DNA of 54,421 nucleotides from an uncultured Bacteroidota bacterium (GCA_937864815.1 CALMJY010000047.1:1-54421); one strand, 5' to 3'. Shown: positions 35,480 through 43,269, numbered from the stretch's first letter. Notes: generated from the letters alone by a model not told the origin. Numbers and translations: made by a program.

Positions 35480-36028
35480 CTATTTCTTCTTTTTGGGAGA
35501 GAATGACACTATCATTCTCTTTCCTTCAAGTTTCGGAAGCTGATCGGGCTTTCCATACTCCTCGAGATCATTAGCAAAACGCAGTAGAAGTACTTCTCCC
35601 TGTTCTTTAAAGAGTATTGACCTGCCTTTAAAGAACACATAAGCTCTAACCTTTGCGCCCTCCTCGAGGAACCTGATGGCATGCTTGAGCTTGAAGTTGT
35701 AGTCGTGGTCATCGGTGTTTGGTCCAAACCTGATTTCCTTTACAACAACTTTTGATGTTTTGGCCTTGATCTCCTTCTGTTTTTTCTTTTGCTGATACAG
35801 AAATTTCTGATAATCAACAATTTTACAAACAGGTGGATCTGCGTTTGGAGAGATTTCAACAAGATCGAGTTCAAGGTTATCAGCCAGGCGAAGTGCATCC
35901 TGAATGCTCATTACCTGAGCTTCGATTTCTTCACCTACTACTCTGACCACTTTTGCAGTGATCCTTTGATTGATTTTGTGAGCCGGTTGGGTTATCCTTG
36001 CCGGGCTTCGCCTTATTGGTAAAGCTAT
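35480..36028 (-). CDS. infC: Translation initiation factor IF-3, predicted ATA start
   Basis: IF-3 of 182 residues if translation begins at ATA (36028-36026). From the first in-frame ATG (35950) only 156 residues would be made, and the family's N-terminal segment would be lost. The upstream frame gives (M)[19 protein letters not shown], then [20 protein letters not shown], which is the standard IF-3 N-domain start. A GGAGGA sequence (36041-36036) lies seven bases before the ATA, the best Shine-Dalgarno I noticed in this window. [23 protein letters not shown] and FKGR also identify the protein. infC starting at AUU or another rare codon, with autoregulation by IF-3, is well established in E. 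coli. Confidence 0.93.
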   Translation of the reverse strand: MALPIRRSPARITQPAHKINQRITAKVVRVVGEEIEAQVMSIQDALRLADNLELDLVEISPNADPPVCKIVDYQKFLYQQKKKQKEIKAKTSKVVVKEIRFGPNTDDHDYNFKLKHAIRFLEEGAKVRAYVFFKGRSILFKEQGEVLLLRFANDLEEYGKPDQLPKLEGKRMIVSFSPKKKK

Positions 36029-36041
36029 GACTCTTTCCTCC
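36026..36041 (-). promoter_or_regulatory. Shine-Dalgarno GGAGGA and ATA start of infC
   Basis: On the minus strand GGAGGA (36041-36036) is followed by seven bases (AAGAGTC) and ATA (36028-36026). This decides the infC start. Rare-codon starts let IF-3 level feed back on its own synthesis. Confidence 0.75.
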
Positions 36042-36065
36042 TATATTTCGTTAATACTAAATGCC

Positions 36066-38006
36066 CTAAAAGGCTATTTCTTTTTTAATCTCTTCCTGTA
36101 TAAAACTGACGAATTCTTCTGTTTTCATGCTTCCCTTATCACCTTCACCCTGCTTTCGAACGGCAATTGTTCCGTTTTCAACCTCTTTTTCTCCAATGAT
36201 AAGAAGGTAGGGAATCCTCTTTAATTCATTATCCCTGATCTTTTTACCTATTTTTTCGCTTCTTTCGTCAATAAGAGTGCAAATATCGGAATTATTTAGA
36301 ATTTCCAAAACTTTTCCCGCATAATCATTGAATTTTTCACTTATCGGAAGAATGACTGCTTTTTCGGGAGCAAGCCAGAGAGGGAATTTTCCGGCACTAT
36401 TTTCAATAAGAACAGCAACAAATCTCTCCATCGATCCGAAGATGGTGCGGTGAATCATTACCGGTCTGTGTTTCTGATTGTCACTGCCATTGTATGTGAG
36501 TTCAAATCTTTCCGGAAGGTTATAATCGACCTGTATTGTTCCCAGCTGCCATTTCCTGCCGATTGCATCCTTGACCATAAAATCAAGCTTAGGACCATAG
36601 AACGCTGCTTCACCAAGTGCAACTGTTGTCTTGAGGTTCTTCTCCGCTGCTGCTTCAATTATATCACGCTCAGCCTTTTCCCAGTTCTCATCCGATCCTA
36701 TATATTTCTGTTTATTCTCAGGATCACGCAGCGATACCTGGGCAGTAAAGTCGTTGAAATTTAGAATTTTAAAGATATATAGAATAAGATCAATAATGCT
36801 TTTAAATTCCTCCCGGAGCTGATCCTGTCTGCAGAAATGATGTGCATCATCCTGTGTAAAGCTCCTGACCCTGGTAAGTCCGTGAAGCTCTCCGCTCTGC
36901 TCATACCTGTATACTGTTCCAAACTCCGCCATCCTTAACGGAAGATCCTTATAGGAATGTGGTGTTGCATTATATATTTCACAATGGTGCGGGCAGTTCA
37001 TTGGTTTAAGCATGAACTGTTCTCCTTCCTGTGGTGTTGAAATAGGCTGGAAGGAATCAGCGCCATATTTCTCATAATGACCTGATGTTTTGTAAAGGTT
37101 CACATTCCCGATGTGGGGTGTTGTAACGATCTTGTATCCTCTTTTCCTCAGAACAGATGTAAGATATGATATCAGGTTCTGCCTGATGTCCGAACCTTTA
37201 GGCATCCAGAGCGGCAGACCCATTCCCACCTTCTGTGAAAAGGTAAAAAGCTCAAGTTCTTTTCCGATTCTTCTGTGATCCCTTCTCTTTGCCTCTTCAA
37301 GAAATACAAGGTAGTCATCAAGAAGTTTTTGCTTCGGGAAAGTGATTCCATATATCCTGGTGAGCATTTTTCTGTTCTCATTTCCTCTCCAGTAAGCTCC
37401 TGCAATGCTGAGAAGCTTTATAGCCTTCATCGGTTCTGTTGAAGGAAGGTGAGGTCCCCTGCAGAGATCGGTAAAGTTACCCTGAGAATATATTGTAATG
37501 GTTCCGTCCTCAAGCTCGCTTATCAGTTCGGTCTTATATTCATCTCCCTTATTTGAAAATAATTCAAGAGCCTCTTTTTTACTTATATCCTGGCGTTTAT
37601 AGGTAAGATTTTTTGAGGCAAGCTCTTTCATCCGGTTTTCGATCGTAATCAGATCTGCATCGGTAATTACCTTACCGTCACCAGGATCCACATCATAGTA
37701 AAATCCATTTTCAATTGCCGGACCAATGCCAAATTTAATACCCGGATACAGCGATTCGAGTGCTTCAGCCATAAGGTGAGCCGAAGAATGCCAGAATGCA
37801 TGCTTTCCTTCCTCATCATCCCATTTGTTAAGCTTCAGGGTGGCGTCAGAAATGATAGGTCTGGTCAGATCCCAGGTTTCACCATTAACAGTTGCTGATA
37901 AAACCTCTTTGGCAAGTCTGGGGCTTATCTGTTCAGCTATCTGAAGGCTGTTTATTCCGCTGTTGTATTCCCTTACGGAGCTGTCGGGAAATGTAATTTT
38001 TATCAT
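36066..38006 (-). CDS. thrS: Threonyl-tRNA synthetase
   Basis: Class II synthetase, 646 residues from the preferred start [14 protein letters not shown]; an ATG ten codons upstream (38036) lies in the promoter region and is unlikely. Domains: TGS (1-60), editing domain with [11 protein letters not shown] (about 75-85), catalytic core with motif 2 [26 protein letters not shown] and [10 protein letters not shown], motif 3 [15 protein letters not shown], and the anticodon-binding domain [15 protein letters not shown] to the end. First gene of the thrS-infC-rpmI-rplT operon. A perfect -7 box lies 28 bases upstream. Confidence 0.98.
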   Translation of the reverse strand: MIKITFPDSSVREYNSGINSLQIAEQISPRLAKEVLSATVNGETWDLTRPIISDATLKLNKWDDEEGKHAFWHSSAHLMAEALESLYPGIKFGIGPAIENGFYYDVDPGDGKVITDADLITIENRMKELASKNLTYKRQDISKKEALELFSNKGDEYKTELISELEDGTITIYSQGNFTDLCRGPHLPSTEPMKAIKLLSIAGAYWRGNENRKMLTRIYGITFPKQKLLDDYLVFLEEAKRRDHRRIGKELELFTFSQKVGMGLPLWMPKGSDIRQNLISYLTSVLRKRGYKIVTTPHIGNVNLYKTSGHYEKYGADSFQPISTPQEGEQFMLKPMNCPHHCEIYNATPHSYKDLPLRMAEFGTVYRYEQSGELHGLTRVRSFTQDDAHHFCRQDQLREEFKSIIDLILYIFKILNFNDFTAQVSLRDPENKQKYIGSDENWEKAERDIIEAAAEKNLKTTVALGEAAFYGPKLDFMVKDAIGRKWQLGTIQVDYNLPERFELTYNGSDNQKHRPVMIHRTIFGSMERFVAVLIENSAGKFPLWLAPEKAVILPISEKFNDYAGKVLEILNNSDICTLIDERSEKIGKKIRDNELKRIPYLLIIGEKEVENGTIAVRKQGEGDKGSMKTEEFVSFIQEEIKKEIAF

Positions 38007-38033
38007 TCTTAGACAAGACTTAAAATTGGAGTG

Positions 38034-38041
38034 CAAAGATA
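38034..38041 (-). promoter_or_regulatory. -7 promoter box TATCTTTG for thrS operon
   Basis: Exact TAnnTTTG match on the minus strand, 28 bases from the thrS ATG. A CTG (near TTG) lies 19 bases upstream at 38061-38063. It overlaps the region needed by the divergent promoter at 38053-38060. Confidence 0.6.
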
Positions 38042-38052
38042 ATGATAATTTT

Positions 38053-38060
38053 TATATTTG
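38053..38060 (+). promoter_or_regulatory. -7 promoter box TATATTTG for PKD lipoprotein gene
   Basis: Exact TAnnTTTG match, 62 bases before the ATG at 38122. It is separated from the opposing thrS -7 box by only 11 bp, so RNA polymerase probably cannot occupy both at once. Confidence 0.5.
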
Positions 38061-38121
38061 CAGGTTCAACACCAATGGCACGCTATTTGACATTACATTT
38101 TTAACAATTAATAACAAGCAT

Positions 38122-38871
38122 ATGAAAAAGATATTTTACCTGGCACTTATTCTCCCTCTTGTGCTGATTTCATGTACAAAAGACCCTGAGGCAGATTTCT
38201 ACATTGAGATTGATAAAGCCAAAGTCGGGTCAGAGGTATTTTTCCATAACACATCACAAAATGCAGAATCATTTGAATGGGATTTCGGGGATGGTTATAT
38301 ATCAACAGAAAAACATCCTGTTCATGTTTACCAGCTTACCGGAAATTATGAAGTTGTACTGACTGCCTATTCGAAAAAAGGAGAGGAGTCCAAATCAATG
38401 ATGACACTTGATGTTGTTGAACCCAGCCTTCTTGTAGTTGAGGTCCTGGAATATTGGGACGAGTACGCAGTATCAGGTGCAAGCGTTATCCTGTATCCCA
38501 CACTGGCAGACTGGGATGCACAGACCAGAAGCATTATTGAGGGATTTACCGATAATGACGGAATAGTTGTTTTTGCTGATCTTGACCCGATAGTACATTA
38601 CGTTGATGTATGGGAAGAGAATCATGACAATTACCAGCTTCGCGATGAAGATCCGGCTTTTATTACGACGCAGAAGATCATTCCGGATAAGATCCAGTGG
38701 TTTGTGGCTTGGGTTGATTATGTTGATCATGCCAAAGGTTCCGTAAGGGGTGAGAGATCATTGGTTCTCAAAAAGCTTGAACGGAAGGTTGAGGGGAAAA
38801 CCTATCCCGGTATCTATAAAGGCCCGAAGGATTATGATTATCTGCTGAATAAAAGCATAAGAAAGAAATAG
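38122..38871 (+). CDS. PKD domain lipoprotein
   Basis: This 249-residue lipoprotein (MKKIFYLALILPLVLISCTK, Cys 19) has a PKD domain at about 25-100: ADFYIEIDKAKVGSEVFFHN, SFEWDFGDGYISTEKHPVHVYQLTGNYEVVLTA. A second, beta-rich domain of about 110 residues follows (LLVVEVLEYWDEYAVSGASVILYP), similar to carboxypeptidase-regulatory-like or SpaA-type folds. Surface display and a binding role are likely, but the ligand is unknown. Upstream in-frame ATGs (to 37963) overlap thrS and its promoter and are rejected. A clear terminator follows. Confidence 0.82.
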   Translation: MKKIFYLALILPLVLISCTKDPEADFYIEIDKAKVGSEVFFHNTSQNAESFEWDFGDGYISTEKHPVHVYQLTGNYEVVLTAYSKKGEESKSMMTLDVVEPSLLVVEVLEYWDEYAVSGASVILYPTLADWDAQTRSIIEGFTDNDGIVVFADLDPIVHYVDVWEENHDNYQLRDEDPAFITTQKIIPDKIQWFVAWVDYVDHAKGSVRGERSLVLKKLERKVEGKTYPGIYKGPKDYDYLLNKSIRKK

Positions 38872-38891
38872 ATTTTCCTTCTTAAAATATG

Positions 38892-38919
38892 AAAGGGGCT
38901 GGATGAAAAGCCCCTTTTT
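38892..38919 (+). terminator. Rho-independent terminator of PKD lipoprotein gene
   Basis: AAAGGGGCT (38892-38900) pairs with AGCCCCTTT (38909-38917), loop of eight, and ends in five T residues. It lies 21 bases after the stop codon. Confidence 0.88.
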
Positions 38920-38928
38920 CTATTTCCA

Positions 38929-38999
38929 CCCCTAAATCCCCCAGGGGGGACTTATTTAAAATCAGTAAACTTGAAAGCCCCCCTTGGGGGGTTGGGGGT
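38929..38999. repeat. GC-rich inverted-pair repeat
   Basis: CACCCCTAAATCCCCCAGGG then GGGACTT on the left; AAAGCCCCCCTTGGGGGGTT then GGGGGT on the right, which is the inverse of the same unit. Same layout as 755-840. It lies between the convergent PKD and SGNH genes. Confidence 0.85.
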
Positions 39000-39024
39000 A
39001 AAATCGTTTAATAAGAATGTTTCT

Positions 39025-39711
39025 TTACTTCAAAACCCTGTCGAGTTCCTTCTTAATAATTTCCTGCCACACATCATATCCTTTATCATTCAGGTGCAAA
39101 AGATCGTCTCTGAATAACTCATTTTTTGGTTTGCCATCATTTCCGAGGAAGGCAAAATCGGTTGTAATGAAATGAAGGTTTTTATTTTTTTCACTGTACT
39201 CCTTAATGAGCATATTTGCCTTCTGAATCTGAGGCCATGCTTTCCAGCGTGATGTGGTCGGAGTAATAGCAATCCAGAAAACAGGAACGTCCTTGTGGTT
39301 TTTACGAATGGTTTTGACTACACTCTTATATAATGCAAGAACCTCATCCGGGCTTTTATCCTGCTCTGAACCGGTAATATCATTTGCAACAAAGATCACA
39401 GCTGCTCGAAATACATGAGGATCAAAAATCCTTCCGGCATATACAGCTAAATCACTCAATTTGGCTCCGCCGTATCCTCTGTGAATAACAGGGTAGGGAG
39501 CCATATCCTCTTTAAGTGTCGACCAGAGCAATATGCTCGAACTACCTGCGAAAATAACCGATTCATCGGGATAGTTTTCCGATTTGTCAAGCTGTTCAAA
39601 TTTTTGTATAGCAGTCTCCCATGCCTTTACTTCCGGAAGTGACTGGTATTTACTTAAGGGCGAACATGCTGCGAGCAGCAGTGCAAGAAGGAGAACAGAT
39701 ATGCGTCTCAT
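39025..39711 (-). CDS. SGNH/GDSL-type esterase, lipoprotein
   Basis: This 228-residue lipoprotein (MRRISVLLLALLLAACSPLS, Cys 16) is an SGNH hydrolase. Block I is VIFAGSSSILLW (nucleophile Ser about 57), block II has the Gly in IHRGYGGAKLSDL, block III the Asn in VIFVANDITGSEQD, and block V the Asp and His in FRDDLLHLNDKGYDVWQ (about 207-215). It probably deacylates sugars or lipids in the envelope; the substrate is unknown. A long heptamer array precedes its ATG, so its promoter must lie within or beyond the array. Confidence 0.88.
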   Translation of the reverse strand: MRRISVLLLALLLAACSPLSKYQSLPEVKAWETAIQKFEQLDKSENYPDESVIFAGSSSILLWSTLKEDMAPYPVIHRGYGGAKLSDLAVYAGRIFDPHVFRAAVIFVANDITGSEQDKSPDEVLALYKSVVKTIRKNHKDVPVFWIAITPTTSRWKAWPQIQKANMLIKEYSEKNKNLHFITTDFAFLGNDGKPKNELFRDDLLHLNDKGYDVWQEIIKKELDRVLK

Positions 39712-39728
39712 AATAAAATAGAGTAAAT

Positions 39729-39826
39729 GGTAATCAGTAATCGGTAATCGGTAATCGGTAATCGGTAATCGGTAATCGGTAATCGGTAATCAGTAATCGG
39801 TAATCCGAAATCCGAAATCCGAAATC
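39729..39826 (+). repeat. Fourteen-unit GGTAATC/CGAAATC heptamer array
   Basis: Eleven contiguous 7-bp units of GGTAATC (two of them AGTAATC) are followed in the same phase by three units of CGAAATC. The array fills nearly all of the 118-bp gap between the permease stop (39830) and the SGNH start (39711); both genes run leftward. Confidence 0.93.
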
Positions 39827-39829
39827 CCA

Positions 39830-41311
39830 TCAACCATTGGTTGCTTTGTTCAGAGTGCTGTGCCTCATTCCATAGGTGAAATAAACAATCAATCCTATCG
39901 AAAGCCAGATTGCCATAGTGATCCACGCATAAATATTGAGGAACATTGTTACACCCAGGCATGAAATGATCCCGAATAATGGTACCCATGGTGTGAATGG
40001 TGTCCTGAATGGCCTTGGTGTATCAGGTTGCTTTTTGCGAAGTATAAGTATAGCAAGACATACTGAGGCAAATGCGAGGAGTGTACCAAGTGATACAAGT
40101 TTGCTCAAAACGCCTATCGGGAAGAGGCCGGCAAGTACCATAGCCACAATACCAACTATTATGGTTGACATATATGGAGTTTTGAACTTGGGATGGATCT
40201 TTGAGAATATAGGAGGTAGCAGGCCGTCTTTTGACATAGTCATGAATATTCTTGGTTGGCCGAGAAGCATCACAAGTATAACAGAGCTTAGTCCGGCGAC
40301 AGCACCCAGTTTAATAAGAGGTGCTAAAAATGTTCTCGCAAAATTGTTATTCATTGCATCCACACCGACAGCGATAGGGTCAGGAACACCGAGTTGGGTA
40401 TAGGACACTATCCCTGTTAATACCAGTGCCACAAGTATATAGAGTATTGTGCATATCAGAAGTGAACCCAGAATTCCAATTGGCAGGTCGCGCTGAGGAT
40501 TTTTTGACTCCTGTGCGGCTGTTGAAACAGCATCAAAACCTATATATGCAAAGAAAATAACTGCTGCACCGCGCAAAATACCGCTGAATCCAAACTGACC
40601 GAATTTCCCGGTATTCTCAGGTATAAAGGGATGCCAGTTGGCTGTGCTTATAAACCAGACGCCTGCGATAATAAAAATAAGGATAACCGTTACTTTTATA
40701 AAAACTATAATATTGTTGAATCTGGCTGATTCCTTAACACCTACCACCAGAATAATTGTGAGAAGGAAAACTATAAAGATTGCAGGAAGATTTACTATTC
40801 CGCCGACCGACCTTATGAAACCGTTAGAAGCTTCATCATATATTATAGGAGCGGTAGTAAGGGCTGCAGGAAGATGAATTCCATTGGTTCCAACATCTCT
40901 CAGAAGACTTACAACGTATCCTGACCAGCCAACACTTACCGTTGATGCTGCAAACAGATACTCTACAATAAGCAACCATCCGATCATCCAGCCGAAAAGC
41001 TCGCCGAGAGTTGCATATGCATACGTATATGCACTTCCCGATATGGGAATCATAGAAGTAAGCTCTGCATAGCATAATCCTGCACATGCGCATGCAACTG
41101 CTGCCACAAGAAATGAAAGAACTATTGCGGGTCCTGAATAATTTGCGGATACTTCACCTGTAAGGACAAAAATTCCTGCACCGATGATTGCTCCGATTCC
41201 GAGAAATATAAGATTAGTTGCAGAAAGAGCCCGTTTCAGTCCGGCTGAATCGCTCTTTGCTTCCTGCATAAGCTGCGAAAAAGGTTTTACTTTGAATAGT
41301 GAATACTTCAT
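39830..41311 (-). CDS. APC superfamily amino-acid permease, CAT-like
   Basis: This 493-residue transporter has about 12-14 hydrophobic segments. The N-terminus, KRALSATNLIFLGIGAIIGAGIFVLTG, carries the conserved GIGAIIGAGIF substrate-binding loop of APC transporters. YAYATLGELFGWMIGWLLIVEY and FFAYIGFDAVSTAAQESKNPQRDLPIGI are hallmarks of the cationic amino-acid transporter (CAT/YfnA) group. It moves amino acids across the inner membrane. Substrate cannot be fixed; peptidases, asparaginase and rocD in this window make a catabolic uptake role plausible. Confidence 0.92.
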   Translation of the reverse strand: MKYSLFKVKPFSQLMQEAKSDSAGLKRALSATNLIFLGIGAIIGAGIFVLTGEVSANYSGPAIVLSFLVAAVACACAGLCYAELTSMIPISGSAYTYAYATLGELFGWMIGWLLIVEYLFAASTVSVGWSGYVVSLLRDVGTNGIHLPAALTTAPIIYDEASNGFIRSVGGIVNLPAIFIVFLLTIILVVGVKESARFNNIIVFIKVTVILIFIIAGVWFISTANWHPFIPENTGKFGQFGFSGILRGAAVIFFAYIGFDAVSTAAQESKNPQRDLPIGILGSLLICTILYILVALVLTGIVSYTQLGVPDPIAVGVDAMNNNFARTFLAPLIKLGAVAGLSSVILVMLLGQPRIFMTMSKDGLLPPIFSKIHPKFKTPYMSTIIVGIVAMVLAGLFPIGVLSKLVSLGTLLAFASVCLAILILRKKQPDTPRPFRTPFTPWVPLFGIISCLGVTMFLNIYAWITMAIWLSIGLIVYFTYGMRHSTLNKATNG

Positions 41312-41452
41312 CTGATTTTATTTTAAAAGTAGTTCACCAAAGTAATTAATTTTTCTGATCTCAATGAGGTTGTTGATTTAGATTCAGTCTAAATAATACC
41401 GAACTTCAGTTTGAGAAATTATAACAGTATAATTCCGGCATTTTTCAGTATT

Positions 41453-42766
41453 CTATTTGAATAGGTGTTTACTCAACAGTCTGAGTGCATCAACCTTATT
41501 TTTTGTATCAATAAGCAATGACAGGCTGTAAGGACTGCCTCCATATGATATCATTTTAAGAGGAATTGTATTCAGAGCTTCGAAAATCTCAGGTGCTGAT
41601 CCTGTTCTTTCCGGCCTGAAGTCGCCAACTACGCAGATAATTGACAGGTTTTGTTCTATTTCCACAGCTCCGAGTTCTCTTAGTTCCTTCGCAATCTCAT
41701 TAATATAACTTGCATTATCAATTGTAAGTGATACCGATACTTCTGATGTCGATATCATGTCAATAGGTGTCTTGTATGTTTCGAAAATTTCGAATACTTT
41801 CCTGAGGAATCCGTATGCCATCAGCATCCTGTCGGACCTGATCCTCAATACTGATATACCATCCTTGGCTGCCACTGCCTTGTAATCCTCCCACCTGCAG
41901 TTAGCAGTAATAAGAGTGCCTACATCTTCAGGTTCCATTGTATTTTTGAGCCTGACAGGAATATTTTTTTCACGTGCAGGATTAACACTTGAAGGATGAA
42001 GTATTTTAGCTCCGAAATAAGCCAGTTCGGCTGCTTCATCAAATGAAATTTCTCTTATGACTTTTGTATCCTCAACAAACCTGGGATCATTATTATGAAA
42101 TCCGTTTATGTCTGTCCATATCTGTATTTCAGATGATTGTATGGCAGCCCCAATTATTGATGCTGTAAAATCACTTCCGCCTCTTTTAAGATTATCAATC
42201 TCTCCATGAGCATTTCGGCAGATAAATCCCTGTGTAATTATTATATTCTCCTTCGGACATTTTCTGAGTTCTCTTTTCAGGTTCTCCTCTATATAGAAAT
42301 AGTCAGGTTCCCCGTCCTTATCGATCCTCATAAAAGTAAGCGCCGGGAGCAGTGCTGCCCTGATATTTTTCTCTTGCAGCAGCATGTGAAGGAGAGAGGT
42401 TGATATAAGTTCACCCTGTGCAAGAACCTCCTTTTCCTGGAGTTTTGTGAATGCCCCTGGAGTATAGTTTCTGATTTGTTCAAAATGAGTATCAATAAAT
42501 TCATGACCTGATTTTCTGAATTTTTCAGTCTCATATAATTCATCTACTACCTGGTGATATTTAGTCCTCAGCTGCTCATTTTTTTTTGATGCTTCATCTT
42601 TCCTGTCAGCATAAAGCAGATCTGCAATTTCAACAAGGCTGTTGGTAGTCCCGGACATTGCTGAAAGCACAACAATCTTTTGTTCACTATCACTGATTAA
42701 AGGTATCAATGCTCTCATCCTGTCAGGATTTCCAACAGAGGTTCCTCCAAATTTCATTATTTTCAT
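41453..42766 (-). CDS. lysC: Aspartate kinase
   Basis: Monofunctional aspartokinase, 437 residues. MKIMKFGGTSVGNPDRMRAL carries the KFGGTSVG motif; LKRGGSDFTASIIGAAI and WTDINGFHNNDPRFVEDTKVI the nucleotide and Asp sites. Two ACT domains form the C-terminal third (about 300-437; PIDMISTSEVSVSLTID). It phosphorylates aspartate, the first step to lysine, diaminopimelate, threonine and methionine, and it feeds aspartate semialdehyde to the carboxyspermidine genes near 52 kb. The 5' leader looks like a transcription attenuator with a Lys-containing leader ORF, which would be its main control besides ACT feedback. Confidence 0.96.
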   Translation of the reverse strand: MKIMKFGGTSVGNPDRMRALIPLISDSEQKIVVLSAMSGTTNSLVEIADLLYADRKDEASKKNEQLRTKYHQVVDELYETEKFRKSGHEFIDTHFEQIRNYTPGAFTKLQEKEVLAQGELISTSLLHMLLQEKNIRAALLPALTFMRIDKDGEPDYFYIEENLKRELRKCPKENIIITQGFICRNAHGEIDNLKRGGSDFTASIIGAAIQSSEIQIWTDINGFHNNDPRFVEDTKVIREISFDEAAELAYFGAKILHPSSVNPAREKNIPVRLKNTMEPEDVGTLITANCRWEDYKAVAAKDGISVLRIRSDRMLMAYGFLRKVFEIFETYKTPIDMISTSEVSVSLTIDNASYINEIAKELRELGAVEIEQNLSIICVVGDFRPERTGSAPEIFEALNTIPLKMISYGGSPYSLSLLIDTKNKVDALRLLSKHLFK

Positions 42767-42784
42767 AATGTTCTTTTTAATTAT

Positions 42785-42813
42785 AAAAAAACCTGCATTC
42801 TTCTGCAGGCCTT
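42785..42813 (-). terminator. Attenuator terminator hairpin in the lysC leader
   Basis: On the minus strand AAGGCCTGCA-gaagaa-TGCAGG is followed by seven T residues (42791-42785). With G-T pairs and the first T residues the stem reaches 10 bp. It lies 18 bases upstream of the lysC ATG and downstream of the promoter box, so it would stop transcription before lysC. Confidence 0.8.
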
Positions 42814-42860
42814 GTTATCTAATAATATCTGACTAAACATTAAAAAGATAATGCAGGCCT
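42807..42860 (-). promoter_or_regulatory. Putative antiterminator stem of the lysC attenuator
   Basis: The 5' arm AGGCCTGCATTATCT (42860-42846) pairs with the 3' arm AGATAACAAGGCCT (42820-42807): AGGCCT with AGGCCT and TTATCT with AGATAA, 12 pairs around a small internal loop. The 3' arm contains the AAGGCCT half of the terminator stem, so the two structures exclude each other. The 5' arm is codons 18-22 of the leader ORF. Confidence 0.65.
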
Positions 42861-42911
42861 GAAAACCATATGCTTAATACACCACGATATCTCTTTCTTT
42901 CCTTTATTCAT
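42840..42911 (-). CDS. Putative lysC leader peptide
   Basis: A 23-codon ORF between the promoter box and the terminator. The peptide starts MNKGKKEISWCIKHM and has Lys at positions 3, 5, 6 and 13; aspartate-family residues (Asn, Lys, Ile, Met) make up most of its first half. The last codons (18-22) form the 5' arm of the antiterminator, and the stop codon follows at once. This is the geometry of a leader peptide: a ribosome held at the Lys codons leaves the arm free, and one that reaches the stop codon covers it. Translation is inferred, not shown. Confidence 0.5.
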   Translation of the reverse strand: MNKGKKEISWCIKHMVFRPALSF

Positions 42912-42929
42912 AATAAATAAAACTGCCAG

Positions 42930-42937
42930 CAAAAATA
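42930..42937 (-). promoter_or_regulatory. -7 promoter box TATTTTTG for lysC leader
   Basis: Exact TAnnTTTG match on the minus strand, 18 bases upstream of the leader ORF start. It would give a transcript of about 155 bases before lysC. No clear TTG at -33. Confidence 0.5.
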
Positions 42938-43019
42938 AACTTTTAATTAGAAAGATAAATCAGATGTGAATTTTTTTACAAACATTTATTTCAAAGAAGT
43001 GTTTTTTCATTTTTTTATT

Positions 43020-43027
43020 TATTTTTG
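43020..43027 (+). promoter_or_regulatory. -7 promoter box TATTTTTG for tRNA-Leu pair
   Basis: Exact TAnnTTTG match, 21 bases upstream of the first tRNA. It is divergent from the lysC leader promoter about 85 bp away. Confidence 0.5.
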
Positions 43028-43048
43028 CACCCGCTGTCACTCGATAGA

Positions 43049-43132
43049 GCCCAGATGGCGAAATTGGTAGACGCGCTAGTTTCAGGGACTAGTGTCAGCA
43101 ATGATGTGCAGGTTCGAGTCCTGTTCTGGGCA
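43049..43132 (+). tRNA. tRNA-Leu (CAG)
   Basis: 84-nt class II tRNA. The acceptor arms GCCCAGA and TCTGGGC pair fully; the anticodon stem CTAGT/ACTAG encloses loop TTCAGGG with anticodon CAG. The T arm GCAGG-TTCGAGT-CCTGT and a variable arm are present. Discriminator A; CCA is not encoded (ACA follows). It reads CUG codons. Confidence 0.96.
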
Positions 43133-43141
43133 CATCCACCT

Positions 43142-43225
43142 GCCCAGGTGGTGAAATTGGTAGACACGCCAGCTTGAGGGGCTGGTGCTCGCAAGGGTGT
43201 GCAAGTTCGAGTCTTGTCCTGGGCA
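43142..43225 (+). tRNA. tRNA-Leu (GAG)
   Basis: 84-nt class II tRNA nine bases after the first. Acceptor GCCCAGG/CCTGGGC, anticodon stem CCAGC/GCTGG with loop TTGAGGG and anticodon GAG, T arm GCAAG-TTCGAGT-CTTGT. CCA not encoded. It reads CUC and CUU codons. Probably co-transcribed with the CAG isoacceptor. Confidence 0.96.
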
Positions 43226-43227
43226 CG

Positions 43228-43261
43228 AAAAAAGCCAGACTGATTACAGACTGGCTTTTTC
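43228..43261 (+). terminator. Terminator of tRNA-Leu pair
   Basis: AAAAAAGCCAG and CTGGCTTTTT form a stem with a 12-base loop and a T run, just after the second tRNA. Confidence 0.8.
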
Positions 43262-43269
43262 AATTGCAA

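Noticed and set aside
35480-35950. infC starting at the first ATG
   Set aside because: This would remove the conserved IF-3 N-terminal segment, which is encoded in frame upstream and preceded by GGAGGA.
37963-38121. N-terminal extension of the PKD lipoprotein
   Set aside because: It overlaps thrS and the divergent promoters; the lipoprotein signal begins at 38122.
39729-39826. Possible CRISPR array
   Set aside because: Units are 7 bp and contiguous with no spacers; no cas genes are present. The same applies to the other arrays.
39936-40403. Plus-strand ORF of 155 codons inside the permease gene
   Set aside because: Shadow of the permease frame with no family resemblance.
42767-42937. Lysine riboswitch (L box) upstream of lysC
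   Set aside because: The leader is too short and lacks the multi-helix junction of the L box; the geometry fits a leader-peptide attenuator.
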